Shown: piece by piece, positions 25,454-35,039 of the stretch
Numbering within the stretch: the first letter of the stretch is position 1
How the letters are laid out: each line of letters opens with the position of its first letter
Source of the DNA: CAILHX01 sp046155285
GTDB lineage: Bacteria; Pseudomonadota; Gammaproteobacteria; Burkholderiales; Methylophilaceae
Length of the DNA stretch: 64,000 nucleotides
Assembly (NCBI GenBank): GCA_046155285.1
Contig: JBJXEA010000024.1
Location: forward strand, 21,967-85,966
Direction: 5' to 3'
Made by a program: the position numbers and the translations under genes
Notes under the pieces: generated by a model
Seen by the model: the letters and a program-made list of their open reading frames with translations, nothing else
Database searches by the model: none
Told to the model about the DNA's origin: nothing

Positions 25454-27409
25454 TCAAATATCTGGGCCAGTGGACTCTGGCATGTCTGCATCCACCGCAT
25501 TGATGGTTCCTAAACGTTGCTTGAGCGCTTGTTTGGGCAAGCCTAAGCGTTGCGCGTAAAACTGTGCGTTAGCCATCACTTTTTTCACGTAATCACGTGT
25601 CTCGCCAAATGGAATGGTTTCAATGTACACCGCGGCCTCCATTGTCGTCGTCCCCGCCCAGCGTTTAGCACGGCCAGGTCCGGCGTTATAGGCGGCGGTG
25701 GCCATTACCGCCTGATTGTCGCTGACATCCAGAACATGGCGTAGATAATGGGTACCAAACTGAATGTTGGTTTCCGTGTGTTGCATCATATCGCAATGGC
25801 ACTCAGGGACACCAATACGTTTGGCAATCCACTTGGCGGTGGCCGGCATAATTTGCATCAAGCCGGAAGCCCCAACGCCAGAACGCGCATAGTTGATAAA
25901 TCGGCTCTCTTGGCGGATTAAGCCATATACCCACGCCTCGTCCAACTGGTTTTCTTTGGCATAACTTTGCATTTTATCCCGATATGGCGTGGGGTAGCGT
26001 AGCGCAAAATCGTGCTTGGTTTGGGTCTTGTCGGCGGTGTTGATGGCGAGATCTATCCAGTCTTGGCGCATCGCCAATTCAGCCGCCGCGATTAAGCGTG
26101 TGTCGTCCAGATTGCGCACCGCCCATTGCCATTCTTTGCGCGACTCGGAACGTAGATTGTGTTTATACAGCGCGATTGCCCGCTGTATACCGGGTAGCTT
26201 TTCAATCGCGGCAATATCGGTTTCGTTGGCGCGATAGCCAGTCACTGGCACGCTCACAAACTGACCCAGTTCTTCCTCTGCCAGCAAACCATAGTAGTGC
26301 TGCTCTTTGGATAATGGCGTGAATAGCGCGTTAGCGGAGGGAATGTCATTTTTGGCTTTGAGCGCCCGCGCTTGCCAATAGCGCCAAGCGGGGTCGTTTT
26401 GCATGGTTTGCGGCATGGCGTTGACGGTGGTTAATACCACATCCCAATTGCCGCCACGCAATGCAGCGCGTACTTTCCACGCGAGCTGCTCGTTGTCCAG
26501 TGCTGTGTTATCAGCTTTTTTGTACCAATCCAGCGCGTCGGTCAAGTGGCTGCGTGCCGCTTGCAGCGCCATTCGCCCCCAAAAATAACTTTTTTCCTCT
26601 TTGTTGAAGCTGCTGGCGATTTTTTCCCACAACTCCACGGCAACATCCGGTTTACTGCGCGCCACGCGCTCCAAGGCATATAGACTCAGTTCCCGCCCCA
26701 AACGGGTTTTGAGGCTGATGGATTTTTTCTCCAGCATTTTTTGCGGATTATCTTGCGTCTTATCCGCCACGCGGTCGAACACTTTTAGGCGATTCAAATC
26801 AGGATACGCTGCTAGATAACGCGCCGTGGTCTTGGACACTGACACCTGATTGGCTTGAAAAGCCAGCCGTAAACGTGTCCAAGCGTCGTCTATGGTCAAC
26901 ACTTTTTGCTGACGCATGGTGGAAAACAGTGCGTCGCAGCTGCTGGGTTGGTCGGCAGCGGTGAACCACAACGGTTTTGCATCTTCCAAGGCGTTATCTT
27001 GCTGCTCCGAATAGCGTGCCAATGCGACAAAACAAGAAATGGTCGCATCTTCGTTGTCCAGTTTGGGGTATTCCGCCAGCAGTAAGTCCCATTTTTCACG
27101 TTTGCCCAGGGTTTTTAACCACTCCGCACGCAGTTTTTCGGCAAACGGGGTGTCGGGATAACGCGCCAGAAAGGCGTGAATTGTTGTGCTATCGGTGGTT
27201 TCTAGGTTGAGCAACAAGTGCCAGTATTCGGCATAGGGCGCCAAGATTGAATTGGCGGTAGTCAGCGCCTCTGCATTGGCACTCAGTGTTTTGTCATCGC
27301 GTTTTTGATAGGCCGCATAAGCGTCATCAAATAGCGTGTGTTCATCGGCCTGCAAAGACGTACAACATAGCATGGCCAGCAGCAACAGCAGGCTTTGCAG
27401 CTTAAGCAA
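25454..27409 (-). CDS. slt: Soluble lytic murein transglycosylase
   Basis: 651-aa periplasmic enzyme cleaving peptidoglycan to 1,6-anhydromuropeptides. Signal peptide (about residues 1-21), a long alpha-superhelical region, then the SLT domain with catalytic Glu in GLIRQESRFINYARSGVGASGLMQIMP and the ATAAYNAGPGRAKRW motif. The only start that keeps the whole signal peptide is a TTG at 27409, which overlaps the stop of the upstream 56-aa gene, suggesting translational coupling. Confidence 0.93.
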   Translation of the reverse strand: MLKLQSLLLLLAMLCCTSLQADEHTLFDDAYAAYQKRDDKTLSANAEALTTANSILAPYAEYWHLLLNLETTDSTTIHAFLARYPDTPFAEKLRAEWLKTLGKREKWDLLLAEYPKLDNEDATISCFVALARYSEQQDNALEDAKPLWFTAADQPSSCDALFSTMRQQKVLTIDDAWTRLRLAFQANQVSVSKTTARYLAAYPDLNRLKVFDRVADKTQDNPQKMLEKKSISLKTRLGRELSLYALERVARSKPDVAVELWEKIASSFNKEEKSYFWGRMALQAARSHLTDALDWYKKADNTALDNEQLAWKVRAALRGGNWDVVLTTVNAMPQTMQNDPAWRYWQARALKAKNDIPSANALFTPLSKEQHYYGLLAEEELGQFVSVPVTGYRANETDIAAIEKLPGIQRAIALYKHNLRSESRKEWQWAVRNLDDTRLIAAAELAMRQDWIDLAINTADKTQTKHDFALRYPTPYRDKMQSYAKENQLDEAWVYGLIRQESRFINYARSGVGASGLMQIMPATAKWIAKRIGVPECHCDMMQHTETNIQFGTHYLRHVLDVSDNQAVMATAAYNAGPGRAKRWAGTTTMEAAVYIETIPFGETRDYVKKVMANAQFYAQRLGLPKQALKQRLGTINAVDADMPESTGPDI

Positions 27410-27572
27410 TCAGTCGCCCAACCATAAACACCGCCGCGACGACCAAACCTAATACCAAGCCAAATTTGAATAATTGCAAGGAGAATTTAAGCCAGCGGCG
27501 GTCGCCGGTGATGAAATACACGCCAACACCAACCACGATGGAAATAAAGGCGAGACCAGCAAGTAGGCGCAT
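27402..27572 (-). CDS. Small two-span membrane protein (56 aa)
   Basis: Starts MRLLAGLAFISIVVGVGVYF, then a short charged loop (TGDRRWLK) and a second hydrophobic stretch ending MVGRLIA. It sits between lpxC and slt and overlaps slt by 8 bases. I do not recognise a named family. Clear membrane character and the tight overlap on both sides support a real gene. Confidence 0.7.
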   Translation of the reverse strand: MRLLAGLAFISIVVGVGVYFITGDRRWLKFSLQLFKFGLVLGLVVAAVFMVGRLIA

Positions 27573-27589
27573 GACAAACATCGGTGGGA

Positions 27590-28504
27590 TTAAGCAGCTT
27601 GCGCGAGCGGCAGGGTAAAGCCGCGCGGCGCGTCTTGCTCTTGTTCAAAGGTGGCGTATTCCCAAGCCTCAGCATCGGCTAGTAATGCTCTTAGTAAGCG
27701 GTTATTGAGCGCATGACCAGATTTGTGCGCATAGAACGCGCCTATCAGCGGATGCCCCAGCAGATACAAATCGCCAATCGCATCAAGCACTTTGTGGCGC
27801 ACAAATTCGTCGGCGTAACGCAAACCTTCGCCATTCAAGATGCGATATTCGTCCAGTACCACCGCGTTATCTAGGCTACCGCCACGCGCCAAGCCCATAT
27901 TGCGTAACGTTTCCACTTCGTGCATAAAGCCAAAAGTACGCGCGCGGCTGATTTCCTTGATGTATGAATGTTCGGCGAAATCAATCACCACATGCTGGCT
28001 GGAATGTTCAAACACGGGATGGGCGAAGTCTATGGTGAAATCCATTTTGAAGCCGGAATACGGCTCGAAGCGCACCGATTTGTCGCCGTCTTGCACGGTG
28101 ATGGTCTTTTTAATGCGGATGAATTTTTTCAGCACATTTTGTTCAACAATGCCCGCCGATTGCAGTAAAAACACAAACGGCCCAGCACTGCCATCCATGA
28201 TGGGGATTTCGGAAGCCGATAAGTCTACATAGACGTTATCAATGCCAAGGCCAGCGAGCGCTGACATGAGGTGTTCCACCGTGCCAACTCGCACGCCATC
28301 CAGCTCCAGTGTGGAGGACAGCCGTGTGTCATGTACATGCTCTGGCGCGGCTTTGATGTCTTTGGGTTCGACAAGGTCAACGCGGCGGAAAACGATGCCG
28401 GTATCAGCCGCAGCCGGACGCAAGGTCATGTAGACCTTGTCACCGGTGTGCAGACCCACGCCAGTGGCGCGAATGACGTTCTTGAGAGTGCGTTGTTTAA
28501 GCAT
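27590..28504 (-). CDS. lpxC: UDP-3-O-acyl-N-acetylglucosamine deacetylase
   Basis: 304-aa zinc deacetylase, the committed step of lipid A synthesis. It shows VEHLMSALAGLGIDN with the first zinc His, HKVLDAIGDLYLLG with the His and Asp ligands, and KSGHALNNRLLRALL with the catalytic His. It lies just after ftsZ, the usual end of the dcw region in beta- and gammaproteobacteria, so the organism makes lipopolysaccharide. Confidence 0.97.
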   Translation of the reverse strand: MLKQRTLKNVIRATGVGLHTGDKVYMTLRPAAADTGIVFRRVDLVEPKDIKAAPEHVHDTRLSSTLELDGVRVGTVEHLMSALAGLGIDNVYVDLSASEIPIMDGSAGPFVFLLQSAGIVEQNVLKKFIRIKKTITVQDGDKSVRFEPYSGFKMDFTIDFAHPVFEHSSQHVVIDFAEHSYIKEISRARTFGFMHEVETLRNMGLARGGSLDNAVVLDEYRILNGEGLRYADEFVRHKVLDAIGDLYLLGHPLIGAFYAHKSGHALNNRLLRALLADAEAWEYATFEQEQDAPRGFTLPLAQAA

Positions 28505-28580
28505 GACAATTCTTGCGGCTAAATCCTACAAGGTAATGCCTTGAATCATAGCACAAATAGCCGATATTTCAGCGATTTGC

Positions 28581-28611
28581 GGCAACCGCGCTGGTTCGGG
28601 ACGCGGTTGCC
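28581..28611. repeat. Perfect 10-bp hairpin between ftsZ and lpxC
   Basis: GGCAACCGCG (28581-28590) and CGCGGTTGCC (28602-28611) form a perfect stem with an 11-base loop in the 130-base ftsZ-lpxC gap. There is no T-run on either strand, so it is more likely an mRNA-stability or attenuation element than a strong terminator. Confidence 0.55.
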
Positions 28612-28634
28612 ACGGGGAGAGGACGACAAAAGTG

Positions 28635-29819
28635 CTAGTCAGCCTGTTTGCGCAAAAATGCTGGTATATCCATTTCGTCCACGCCTGAACTGCGCATTAC
28701 TTCAGCTTGTGCGCGACGATTGCTGCTAAACGCCGCTGGCGCTGCGACTGGCTCGTCATAACCACCAAAAGTGACAGGTTCGTCATAGGTGCCAGTGCGT
28801 TGTGTCGCCCAGTCATTATTGATAGCCAAAGTAGGACGTGCTTTTTGCCCAGAAGCGCCGGTCAGTCCGGTAGCGACTAAGGTAATTCGGAGTTCATCCC
28901 CCAAGGTATTGTCAAACACGTTGCCGACATATACTGAAGCGTCATCTGCGGTGAATTCCTTGATGGTGTTCATCACCTCGTAAAACTCGTCCATCATGAA
29001 GGTGTCTTCACTGGCGGAAATGTTCACCAGAACGCCACGCGCGCCCTTGAGATTGACGTTTTCCAGGAACGGGCTGTTGACGGCTTGAGTAGCTGCATCA
29101 CGCGCACGGTTTTCACCTGATGCAGTGGCTGAACCCATCATCGCCATCCCGTTTTCCGACATCACGGTACGCACGTCGGCGAAGTCCACGTTCACTTGAC
29201 CGTAGCCATTGATGATTTCCGAAATGCCGGAAACCGCGCTATGTAGCACGCCATTAGCAGCGCGATAGGCATCTTTCAAAGTTACACGACCACCCAGCAC
29301 CTCCATCAGGCGCTCATTAGGCACGACCAGCAGCGAATCCACGTGCTTGGTGAGCATAGCGATGCCATCGTCGGCCAGCAATTTTCGATTATTCTCGAAA
29401 GAGAAAGGTTTGGTCACTACGGCCACGGTAAGAATTCCTAATTCACGTGCCACTTCGGCCACCACTGGTGCGGCTCCAGTACCAGTGCCGCCACCCATGC
29501 CCGCGGCGATGAACAGCATATCTGCGCCACGGATTAAATCTTCAATCCGGTCACGGTCTTCCAGCGCGGCTTCACGCCCGATGTCCGGCTTGCCGCCAGC
29601 ACCCAAACCACGCGTCAGGCCAACACCAAGTTGCAACTGTGTTTCGGCGCGGCTACGGTTAAGTGCGCCGATGTCGGTATTGGCACTGATGAACTCAACA
29701 CCGGTAACCCCCATATCTATCATGTGTTCAACCGCGTTACCGCCGCAGCCGCCCACCCCCATGACCTTAATCACCGCTTTATCCCCAGGACGCTCCACTA
29801 TTTCAAAATCGAACCCCAT
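28635..29819 (-). CDS. ftsZ: Cell division protein FtsZ
   Basis: 394-aa tubulin-like GTPase that polymerises into the division ring. Tubulin signature GGGTGTGAAP, the early GVGGCGGNAV, and a C-terminal tail ending MDIPAFLRKQAD that binds FtsA and ZapD-type partners. A GGAGG-like site precedes the ATG. The gene is last in the leftward dcw run, 47 bases after ftsA. Confidence 0.98.
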   Translation of the reverse strand: MGFDFEIVERPGDKAVIKVMGVGGCGGNAVEHMIDMGVTGVEFISANTDIGALNRSRAETQLQLGVGLTRGLGAGGKPDIGREAALEDRDRIEDLIRGADMLFIAAGMGGGTGTGAAPVVAEVARELGILTVAVVTKPFSFENNRKLLADDGIAMLTKHVDSLLVVPNERLMEVLGGRVTLKDAYRAANGVLHSAVSGISEIINGYGQVNVDFADVRTVMSENGMAMMGSATASGENRARDAATQAVNSPFLENVNLKGARGVLVNISASEDTFMMDEFYEVMNTIKEFTADDASVYVGNVFDNTLGDELRITLVATGLTGASGQKARPTLAINNDWATQRTGTYDEPVTFGGYDEPVAAPAAFSSNRRAQAEVMRSSGVDEMDIPAFLRKQAD

Positions 29820-29866
29820 TTTGCTTCCTCCTTAAATTAAATCGAACCAAAGAAACACCAAAACTA

Positions 29867-31102
29867 CTAAAAATTACCCTGAAACCAACTTTTCATCATG
29901 TCCCACAAGCGTCCAAATGAAGTGGTTTCGCTTTGCGTTTGCAAATGCCGTTCCAATTGGCTTTTGCCCATCAACAACAAGCCCACACCGGTGGAATAGC
30001 GCGGATTGCTGACCACTTCGGATAGCCCGCCCACCTTAGCAGGCAGGCCTAAACGTACCGACGTGCCTAACACTTCCTCACCCAGCTCGACCATGCCGCG
30101 CATCAGGCTGCTACCTCCAGTAATCACAATGCCCGCCGGTATCATTTGTTCAAAACCACTGCGGCGTAATTCGGATTGCACCATTTCGTAAATTTCTTTC
30201 ACCCGCGCCTCAATCACTTCCACCAAAATAGGATGAGAGAGTTGGCGCGGTTCGCGGCCTTCAGCGCCAGCAACTTCTATCATCAGGCTAGGGTCGGCCA
30301 GTTGTTGTAGCGTACAGCCGTGCTGCACTTTGATCTCTTCGGCATTCTGCGTAGGGGTACGGAAGGCCACGGCGATGTCGTTGCTGATTTGGTCGCCGGC
30401 GATGGAGATGATGCCGGTGTGTCGAATAGCACCTTGCTTGAATACCGCGATGTCGGTGGTGCCGCCACCTATATCCACCAAACACACGCCCAGCTCTTTT
30501 TCATCCTCGGTCAGTACCGATAAGCTGGAAGCCAGCGGTTGCAGTACCAAATCGTTGACTTCCAGCCCGCAACGCTTGACGCATTTGATGATGTTTTGTG
30601 CGGCGGCCACGGCACCGGTCACAATATGCACTTTCACTTCCAGCTTCATGCCGCTCATGCCTAGGGGTTCGCGCACGTCTTCTTGGCCGTCGATGATGAA
30701 TTCCTGCGTCAAAATATGCAGAATCTGCTGGTCGTTGGGCAGGCTGATGGCTTGCGCCATTTCCACCACGCGATCTACGTCGGATTGATGCACTTCAGCG
30801 TCTTTAATCTTTACCACCCCGTGTGAATTCAGGCTTTTGATGTGACTGCCTGCAATGCCCGTGTACACCGAGCTGATTTTGCAATCCGCCATCAGCTCTG
30901 CTTCTTCTAGCGCCCGTTGAATGGCAGCGACAGTGGAGTCGATATTCACTACCACGCCACGCTTTAAGCCGCGCGATTCATGTTGACCCAAACCGATTAC
31001 TTTAATGTCGCCTTCCGGCATTAACTCGGCGACGATGGCGACGATTTTGGACGTGCCTATATCCAAGCCCACAATCAAATTTTGTGCATCTTTGTTCTTC
31101 AT
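29867..31102 (-). CDS. ftsA: Cell division protein FtsA
   Basis: 411-aa actin-like ATPase that tethers FtsZ to the membrane. Phosphate-binding VGLDIGTSKIVAIV near the N-terminus, LVDIGGGTTDIAVF, and a C-terminal amphipathic tail ending MMKSWFQGNF. The ATG at 31102 overlaps the ftsQ stop; a TTG one codon earlier was not used. Confidence 0.97.
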   Translation of the reverse strand: MKNKDAQNLIVGLDIGTSKIVAIVAELMPEGDIKVIGLGQHESRGLKRGVVVNIDSTVAAIQRALEEAELMADCKISSVYTGIAGSHIKSLNSHGVVKIKDAEVHQSDVDRVVEMAQAISLPNDQQILHILTQEFIIDGQEDVREPLGMSGMKLEVKVHIVTGAVAAAQNIIKCVKRCGLEVNDLVLQPLASSLSVLTEDEKELGVCLVDIGGGTTDIAVFKQGAIRHTGIISIAGDQISNDIAVAFRTPTQNAEEIKVQHGCTLQQLADPSLMIEVAGAEGREPRQLSHPILVEVIEARVKEIYEMVQSELRRSGFEQMIPAGIVITGGSSLMRGMVELGEEVLGTSVRLGLPAKVGGLSEVVSNPRYSTGVGLLLMGKSQLERHLQTQSETTSFGRLWDMMKSWFQGNF

Positions 31103-31839
31103 CAAACTTTCTCCTTCAAACCCTTCAATAGGTGCGTACTTGCCGTCATTGGCCTGCGAACCGCGAATCCATTGGGATAACGCAAATCGGCATAACTGGC
31201 GTGGCTGCTTTGCAAGCTGGGCGTGGTGGTATAAATTTGAGCAAACTTCTTCAATCTGCCTTCCATTTTCTCGCGCCCCAGTTCAATTACCATGCCGCTA
31301 TCAGCCGTCATCTGCCAAGCACGGCGTGAGGACAGCGACACCCGTGTTACCTTCAAACCCGTCGGCGCTAATAGCTGCCCATAAAGCTGATAATTCTGTG
31401 CGATTTCCTTTACGCTTTCACCAGCACCATAAAAAACCGGAAGCTCCTTATCCGATGCCGCGTGAAACAACTCACCATGCGTATTCACCAGCCCAATGTC
31501 CCCCCAACGAGCCAGTTCGCGGTGTTCTTCCACCAGCACCTCTAATTTATCCGGCCAGCGGCGGCGCACACTCACGTTGCGTACCCAGGGCAATTTTTGA
31601 AAGGCCTCACGCGTCTGCACCAAGTCCACGGTAAAAAAATTGCCCTGTAAATAGCGCCCGGTAATTAGCTTTAACTGCTCACGCGTGACGTGGGTCAGCT
31701 CACCATTCACCTCCACGTGTTTCAGCGGATAAATCGGCAAGTGCAACACCACAAACAGCAGCGCGTACAAAAACAACAATGCCGCCAGTGCGTAGAGCAT
31801 ATTTGCCGCCCACAGCATCATTTGCGTCCTACTTAGCAT
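31102..31839 (-). CDS. ftsQ: Cell division protein FtsQ
   Basis: 245-aa bitopic protein: one membrane span (about 12-32), then a POTRA domain starting LKHVEVNGELTHVTREQLKLI, and the FtsQ beta domain (WPDKLEVLVEEHRELARWGD). It links FtsB/FtsL to the divisome. It overlaps ddl by 11 bases and ftsA by 1. Confidence 0.95.
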   Translation of the reverse strand: MLSRTQMMLWAANMLYALAALLFLYALLFVVLHLPIYPLKHVEVNGELTHVTREQLKLITGRYLQGNFFTVDLVQTREAFQKLPWVRNVSVRRRWPDKLEVLVEEHRELARWGDIGLVNTHGELFHAASDKELPVFYGAGESVKEIAQNYQLYGQLLAPTGLKVTRVSLSSRRAWQMTADSGMVIELGREKMEGRLKKFAQIYTTTPSLQSSHASYADLRYPNGFAVRRPMTASTHLLKGLKEKV

Positions 31840-32734
31840 CCGCCAACTCCAAAATTTGCAGCACTAAATTATCAAAGCTAATGCCAGCCGCTTTTGCGCC
31901 CATAGGCACTAAGCTGTGGTCTGTCATGCCAGGCGAGGTATTCACTTCTAAAAAATAATGTTTGCCTGTTTCGTCCATCAAAAAATCTACTCGTCCCCAT
32001 CCACTGCCGCCGAGAACCCTAAAGGCTTGCAGCGCTTCTTCTTGAATCTTTTTTTCTACTTCTGCGCTCAAACCGCAGGGACAGACATATTGTGTGTCGT
32101 CGCGCAGATACTTGGCTTCATAGTCATAAAACTCATTCGCTGGAACGATGCGAATTATTGGCAAAGCCTTATTACCCAGAATGCCCACGGTGTATTCGCC
32201 GCCGCCTACAAATTGCTCGGCGATGACAAGCGGGTCGTACTTGGCAGCATCTTCAAAAGCCCCCCGCAAGCTGCCGGTTTGCTTGACCTTGCTAATGCCT
32301 ATGCTAGAGCCTTCATTAGCGGGCTTCACGAATAGAGGTAAACCTAACTTGGCTTCTATCGCCGCAAAATCACTCTGCGCGTTGAGCAGATCAAAAGCGG
32401 GCGTAACCACATTGGTCGCTTGCCAAATCAACTTGGTGCGCCATTTATCCATGCACAAGCTGGAGGCCATCACGCCGCTGCCGGTATAAGGAATGCCCAT
32501 CAGCTCCAATGCGCCTTGCACCGTGCCATCCTCGCCATATCTGCCATGCAGCGCGATAAACACGCGATCAAAACCTTCCAGATCATGCAAAGGTAACTCT
32601 GCTGGATCAAAGGCATGGGCATCCACACCACTGCGCTTTAACGCCGCCAACACAGCACCACCGCTGTTGAGCGAAATGGCGCGTTCGGCGGATTTGCCAC
32701 CTAACAAAACTGCTACTTTTCCGAAATTCTTCAT
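31829..32734 (-). CDS. ddl: D-alanine-D-alanine ligase
   Basis: 301-aa ATP-grasp enzyme making D-Ala-D-Ala. Segments: VLLGGKSAERAISLNSG, FIALHGRYGEDGTVQGALE, FVKPANEGSSIGISKV and the metal site FLEVNTSPGMTDHSL. Two bases separate it from murB. Its C-terminus overlaps ftsQ. Confidence 0.97.
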   Translation of the reverse strand: MKNFGKVAVLLGGKSAERAISLNSGGAVLAALKRSGVDAHAFDPAELPLHDLEGFDRVFIALHGRYGEDGTVQGALELMGIPYTGSGVMASSLCMDKWRTKLIWQATNVVTPAFDLLNAQSDFAAIEAKLGLPLFVKPANEGSSIGISKVKQTGSLRGAFEDAAKYDPLVIAEQFVGGGEYTVGILGNKALPIIRIVPANEFYDYEAKYLRDDTQYVCPCGLSAEVEKKIQEEALQAFRVLGGSGWGRVDFLMDETGKHYFLEVNTSPGMTDHSLVPMGAKAAGISFDNLVLQILELADAK

Positions 32735-32736
32735 CC

Positions 32737-33645
32737 CTAGTCTCTAGCCCCTAGTCCCTGTTGTTCGCCAATAATTCTCACTTCACGTTGCAAATCCACC
32801 CCCGTTTCTTGCAACACTGTCGCATGCACATGCTCAATAAGCCGCTCGATGTCATCCGCCGTGGCAGCACCCGTATTCACAATAAAATTCGCGTGTTTCT
32901 CCGACACCTGTGCGCCGCCCAGTTGATAGCCTTTTAAGCCACAACTCTGCGTCAATCGCGCTGCATAATCGCCCTCAGGGTTGCGGAACACCGATCCGGC
33001 ATTGGGCATATTCAGCGGCTGGGTTTCTAGGCGTTTCGCCAGCAGGCTTTTAATCTTTTGTTCGGCAATACTCGCCTCGCCTTCTGTCAATTCAAACCAT
33101 GCGGCGACAAACCACTCCTCGGCGGGCAAGCTTACGTGGCGGTAGCCGATTTCTACATCTACTTGGCTACGTTTATGCAGGTGGCCAAAACGGTCTATGG
33201 TTAGCGCGTGATGTACCACGTCCCATGTTTCGCCACCGTGACAGCCCGCGTTCATGGCCAACGCCCCACCCACCGTGCCGGGAATACCGGAAAACCACTC
33301 CGCACCGTGGAGATGCGATTTCGCGCTAAATTTGGCGAGCTTGGCGCAAGTGACACCGGCTTCAGCGTAAATTTTGCCGTCTTCTAAACGTAGTTCGTCA
33401 AGCGAGCCTCCGTGCAGCACAACCACCGTGCCGCGCACCCCGCCGTCACGCACCAATAAATTGGAACCCAAACCGACGAAATACACCGGTTCGCCGTGCG
33501 GCAGGCTTTGTAAAAAGCCGGATAAATCTTCTATGCCCGCTGGAATGTACAGTCTGTCGGCCTTGCCGCCCACGCGCCAACTGGTGTGGCGGCTCATGGG
33601 TTCGTCCGTGAGTAGCCTGCCTTGAGTAGAGATTGCTTGCGTCAT
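32737..33645 (-). CDS. murB: UDP-N-acetylenolpyruvoylglucosamine reductase
   Basis: 302-aa flavoprotein making UDP-MurNAc. FAD-binding region LGSNLLVRDGGVRGTVV and IPGTVGGALAMNAGCHGGE, plus the catalytic Ser in NAGSVFRNPEGDYA. The ATG at 33645 overlaps the murC stop as ATGA; a GTG one codon earlier is open but less likely. Position between murC and ddl is usual in betaproteobacteria. Confidence 0.96.
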   Translation of the reverse strand: MTQAISTQGRLLTDEPMSRHTSWRVGGKADRLYIPAGIEDLSGFLQSLPHGEPVYFVGLGSNLLVRDGGVRGTVVVLHGGSLDELRLEDGKIYAEAGVTCAKLAKFSAKSHLHGAEWFSGIPGTVGGALAMNAGCHGGETWDVVHHALTIDRFGHLHKRSQVDVEIGYRHVSLPAEEWFVAAWFELTEGEASIAEQKIKSLLAKRLETQPLNMPNAGSVFRNPEGDYAARLTQSCGLKGYQLGGAQVSEKHANFIVNTGAATADDIERLIEHVHATVLQETGVDLQREVRIIGEQQGLGARD

Positions 33646-35039
33646 CACCGTGCTAGCTCCTTGGTCTTAGCTGCGACTTGTCCAATAGACCCTGCACCCA
33701 TGACGACTACTACGTCGTTCCCTTTGGCGATTTTTAGAATGGCTGCGGGCAGTTCGGCGGTGGTTTCCACGAACACCGGTTCGACTTTATCCAGCACGCG
33801 AATGGCGCGGATCAAGGTGCGGGTGTCTGCCGCCACGATGGGCGCCTCTCCTGCTGAATAAATCTCGGTGAGCAACACCACATCGGCTTGTGATAAAACG
33901 CACACAAAATCTTCAAAACAGTCACGGGTACGGGTATAGCGATGCGGCTGAAAGGCAAGTACCAAGCGGCGATTGGGGAATGCGCCACGGGCGGCGTTAA
34001 TCACTGCCTGCATTTCCACCGGATGGTGACCGTAGTCGTCTATCAGGGTGAACGCGCCGCCGTTTTTGGCTGGAACTTCGCCATATCTTTGAAAGCGCCG
34101 CCCCACACCTTTGAACTCCGACAGCGCCTTGATAATGGCTGCATCTGCCACGTTCAACTCGCTGGCAATCGCAATCGCTGCCAGTGCGTTCAGTACGTTG
34201 TGTGTTCCGGTCAGATTTAACACCACGTCAAACTCAGTCGTCACGCCATTGATGCGCTGCACGGTGAATCTCATCTGTGCGCCGTCAGGCCTTACATTAA
34301 CTGCGCGAATGCGGGCTTCTTCGCTGAACCCATACGACATCACCGGCTTGCTAACACGTGGCAGAATGGAGCGGACGTTAGGGTCATCTACACACAGTAC
34401 CGCCATGCCGTAAAACGGTAGACATTGCAAAAACTCTACGAATGCGCTTTTGAGGCGCTCAAAATCATGACCGTAGGTTTCCATGTGATCCGCGTCGATA
34501 TTGGTCACCACGGCTAGCGTGGGTGATAAATGCAGGAACGATGCGTCCGATTCATCAGCTTCCACCACGATAAACTCGCCTTCGCCCAGTCGTGCATTGG
34601 TATTGGCAGATTCCAACCTGCCGCCGATGACAAAGGTGGGGTCCATGCCGCCTTCTGCGAGAATGCTGGCGATGAGGCTGGTGGTGGTGGTCTTTCCGTG
34701 AGTCCCCGCCACCGCAATGCCTTGGCGAAAGCGCATTAACTCCGCCAGCATCATGGCGCGTGGCACGATGGGGATGTTGCGGCTGCGCGCGGCAAGCACT
34801 TCGGGGTTATCGTCTTTCACTGCAGTTGACACCACCACCACATCAGCTGCATTCAGATTGCTGGCGACATGACCTTGATGCACGCTAGCGCCCAAAGCTT
34901 TAAGATGCTGGGTGACGGCGTTATCGGCCAAGTCGGAACCGCTCACACTAAAGCCCAAATTCAGTAATACCTCGGCAATACCGCTCATGCCAGAGCCGCC
35001 TATGCCGACAAAGTGTATATTTTTGACTTTGTGCTTCAT
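33645..35039 (-). CDS. murC: UDP-N-acetylmuramate-L-alanine ligase
   Basis: 464-aa Mur ligase adding L-Ala to UDP-MurNAc. N-terminal HFVGIGGSGMSGIAEVL, the ATP loop AGTHGKTTTTSLIA, and DDYGHHPVEMQAV in the C-terminal part. The ATG at 35039 overlaps the murG stop (ATGA); the open frame runs six codons further to a TTG. Confidence 0.97.
   Translation of the reverse strand: MKHKVKNIHFVGIGGSGMSGIAEVLLNLGFSVSGSDLADNAVTQHLKALGASVHQGHVASNLNAADVVVVSTAVKDDNPEVLAARSRNIPIVPRAMMLAELMRFRQGIAVAGTHGKTTTTSLIASILAEGGMDPTFVIGGRLESANTNARLGEGEFIVVEADESDASFLHLSPTLAVVTNIDADHMETYGHDFERLKSAFVEFLQCLPFYGMAVLCVDDPNVRSILPRVSKPVMSYGFSEEARIRAVNVRPDGAQMRFTVQRINGVTTEFDVVLNLTGTHNVLNALAAIAIASELNVADAAIIKALSEFKGVGRRFQRYGEVPAKNGGAFTLIDDYGHHPVEMQAVINAARGAFPNRRLVLAFQPHRYTRTRDCFEDFVCVLSQADVVLLTEIYSAGEAPIVAADTRTLIRAIRVLDKVEPVFVETTAELPAAILKIAKGNDVVVVMGAGSIGQVAAKTKELAR

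Noticed and set aside
29347..29835. Long plus-strand open frame opposite ftsZ (162 codons)
   Set aside because: It lies wholly antisense to a well-supported ftsZ, has low-complexity Ser/Pro/Ala content and no ribosome site; typical shadow frame.
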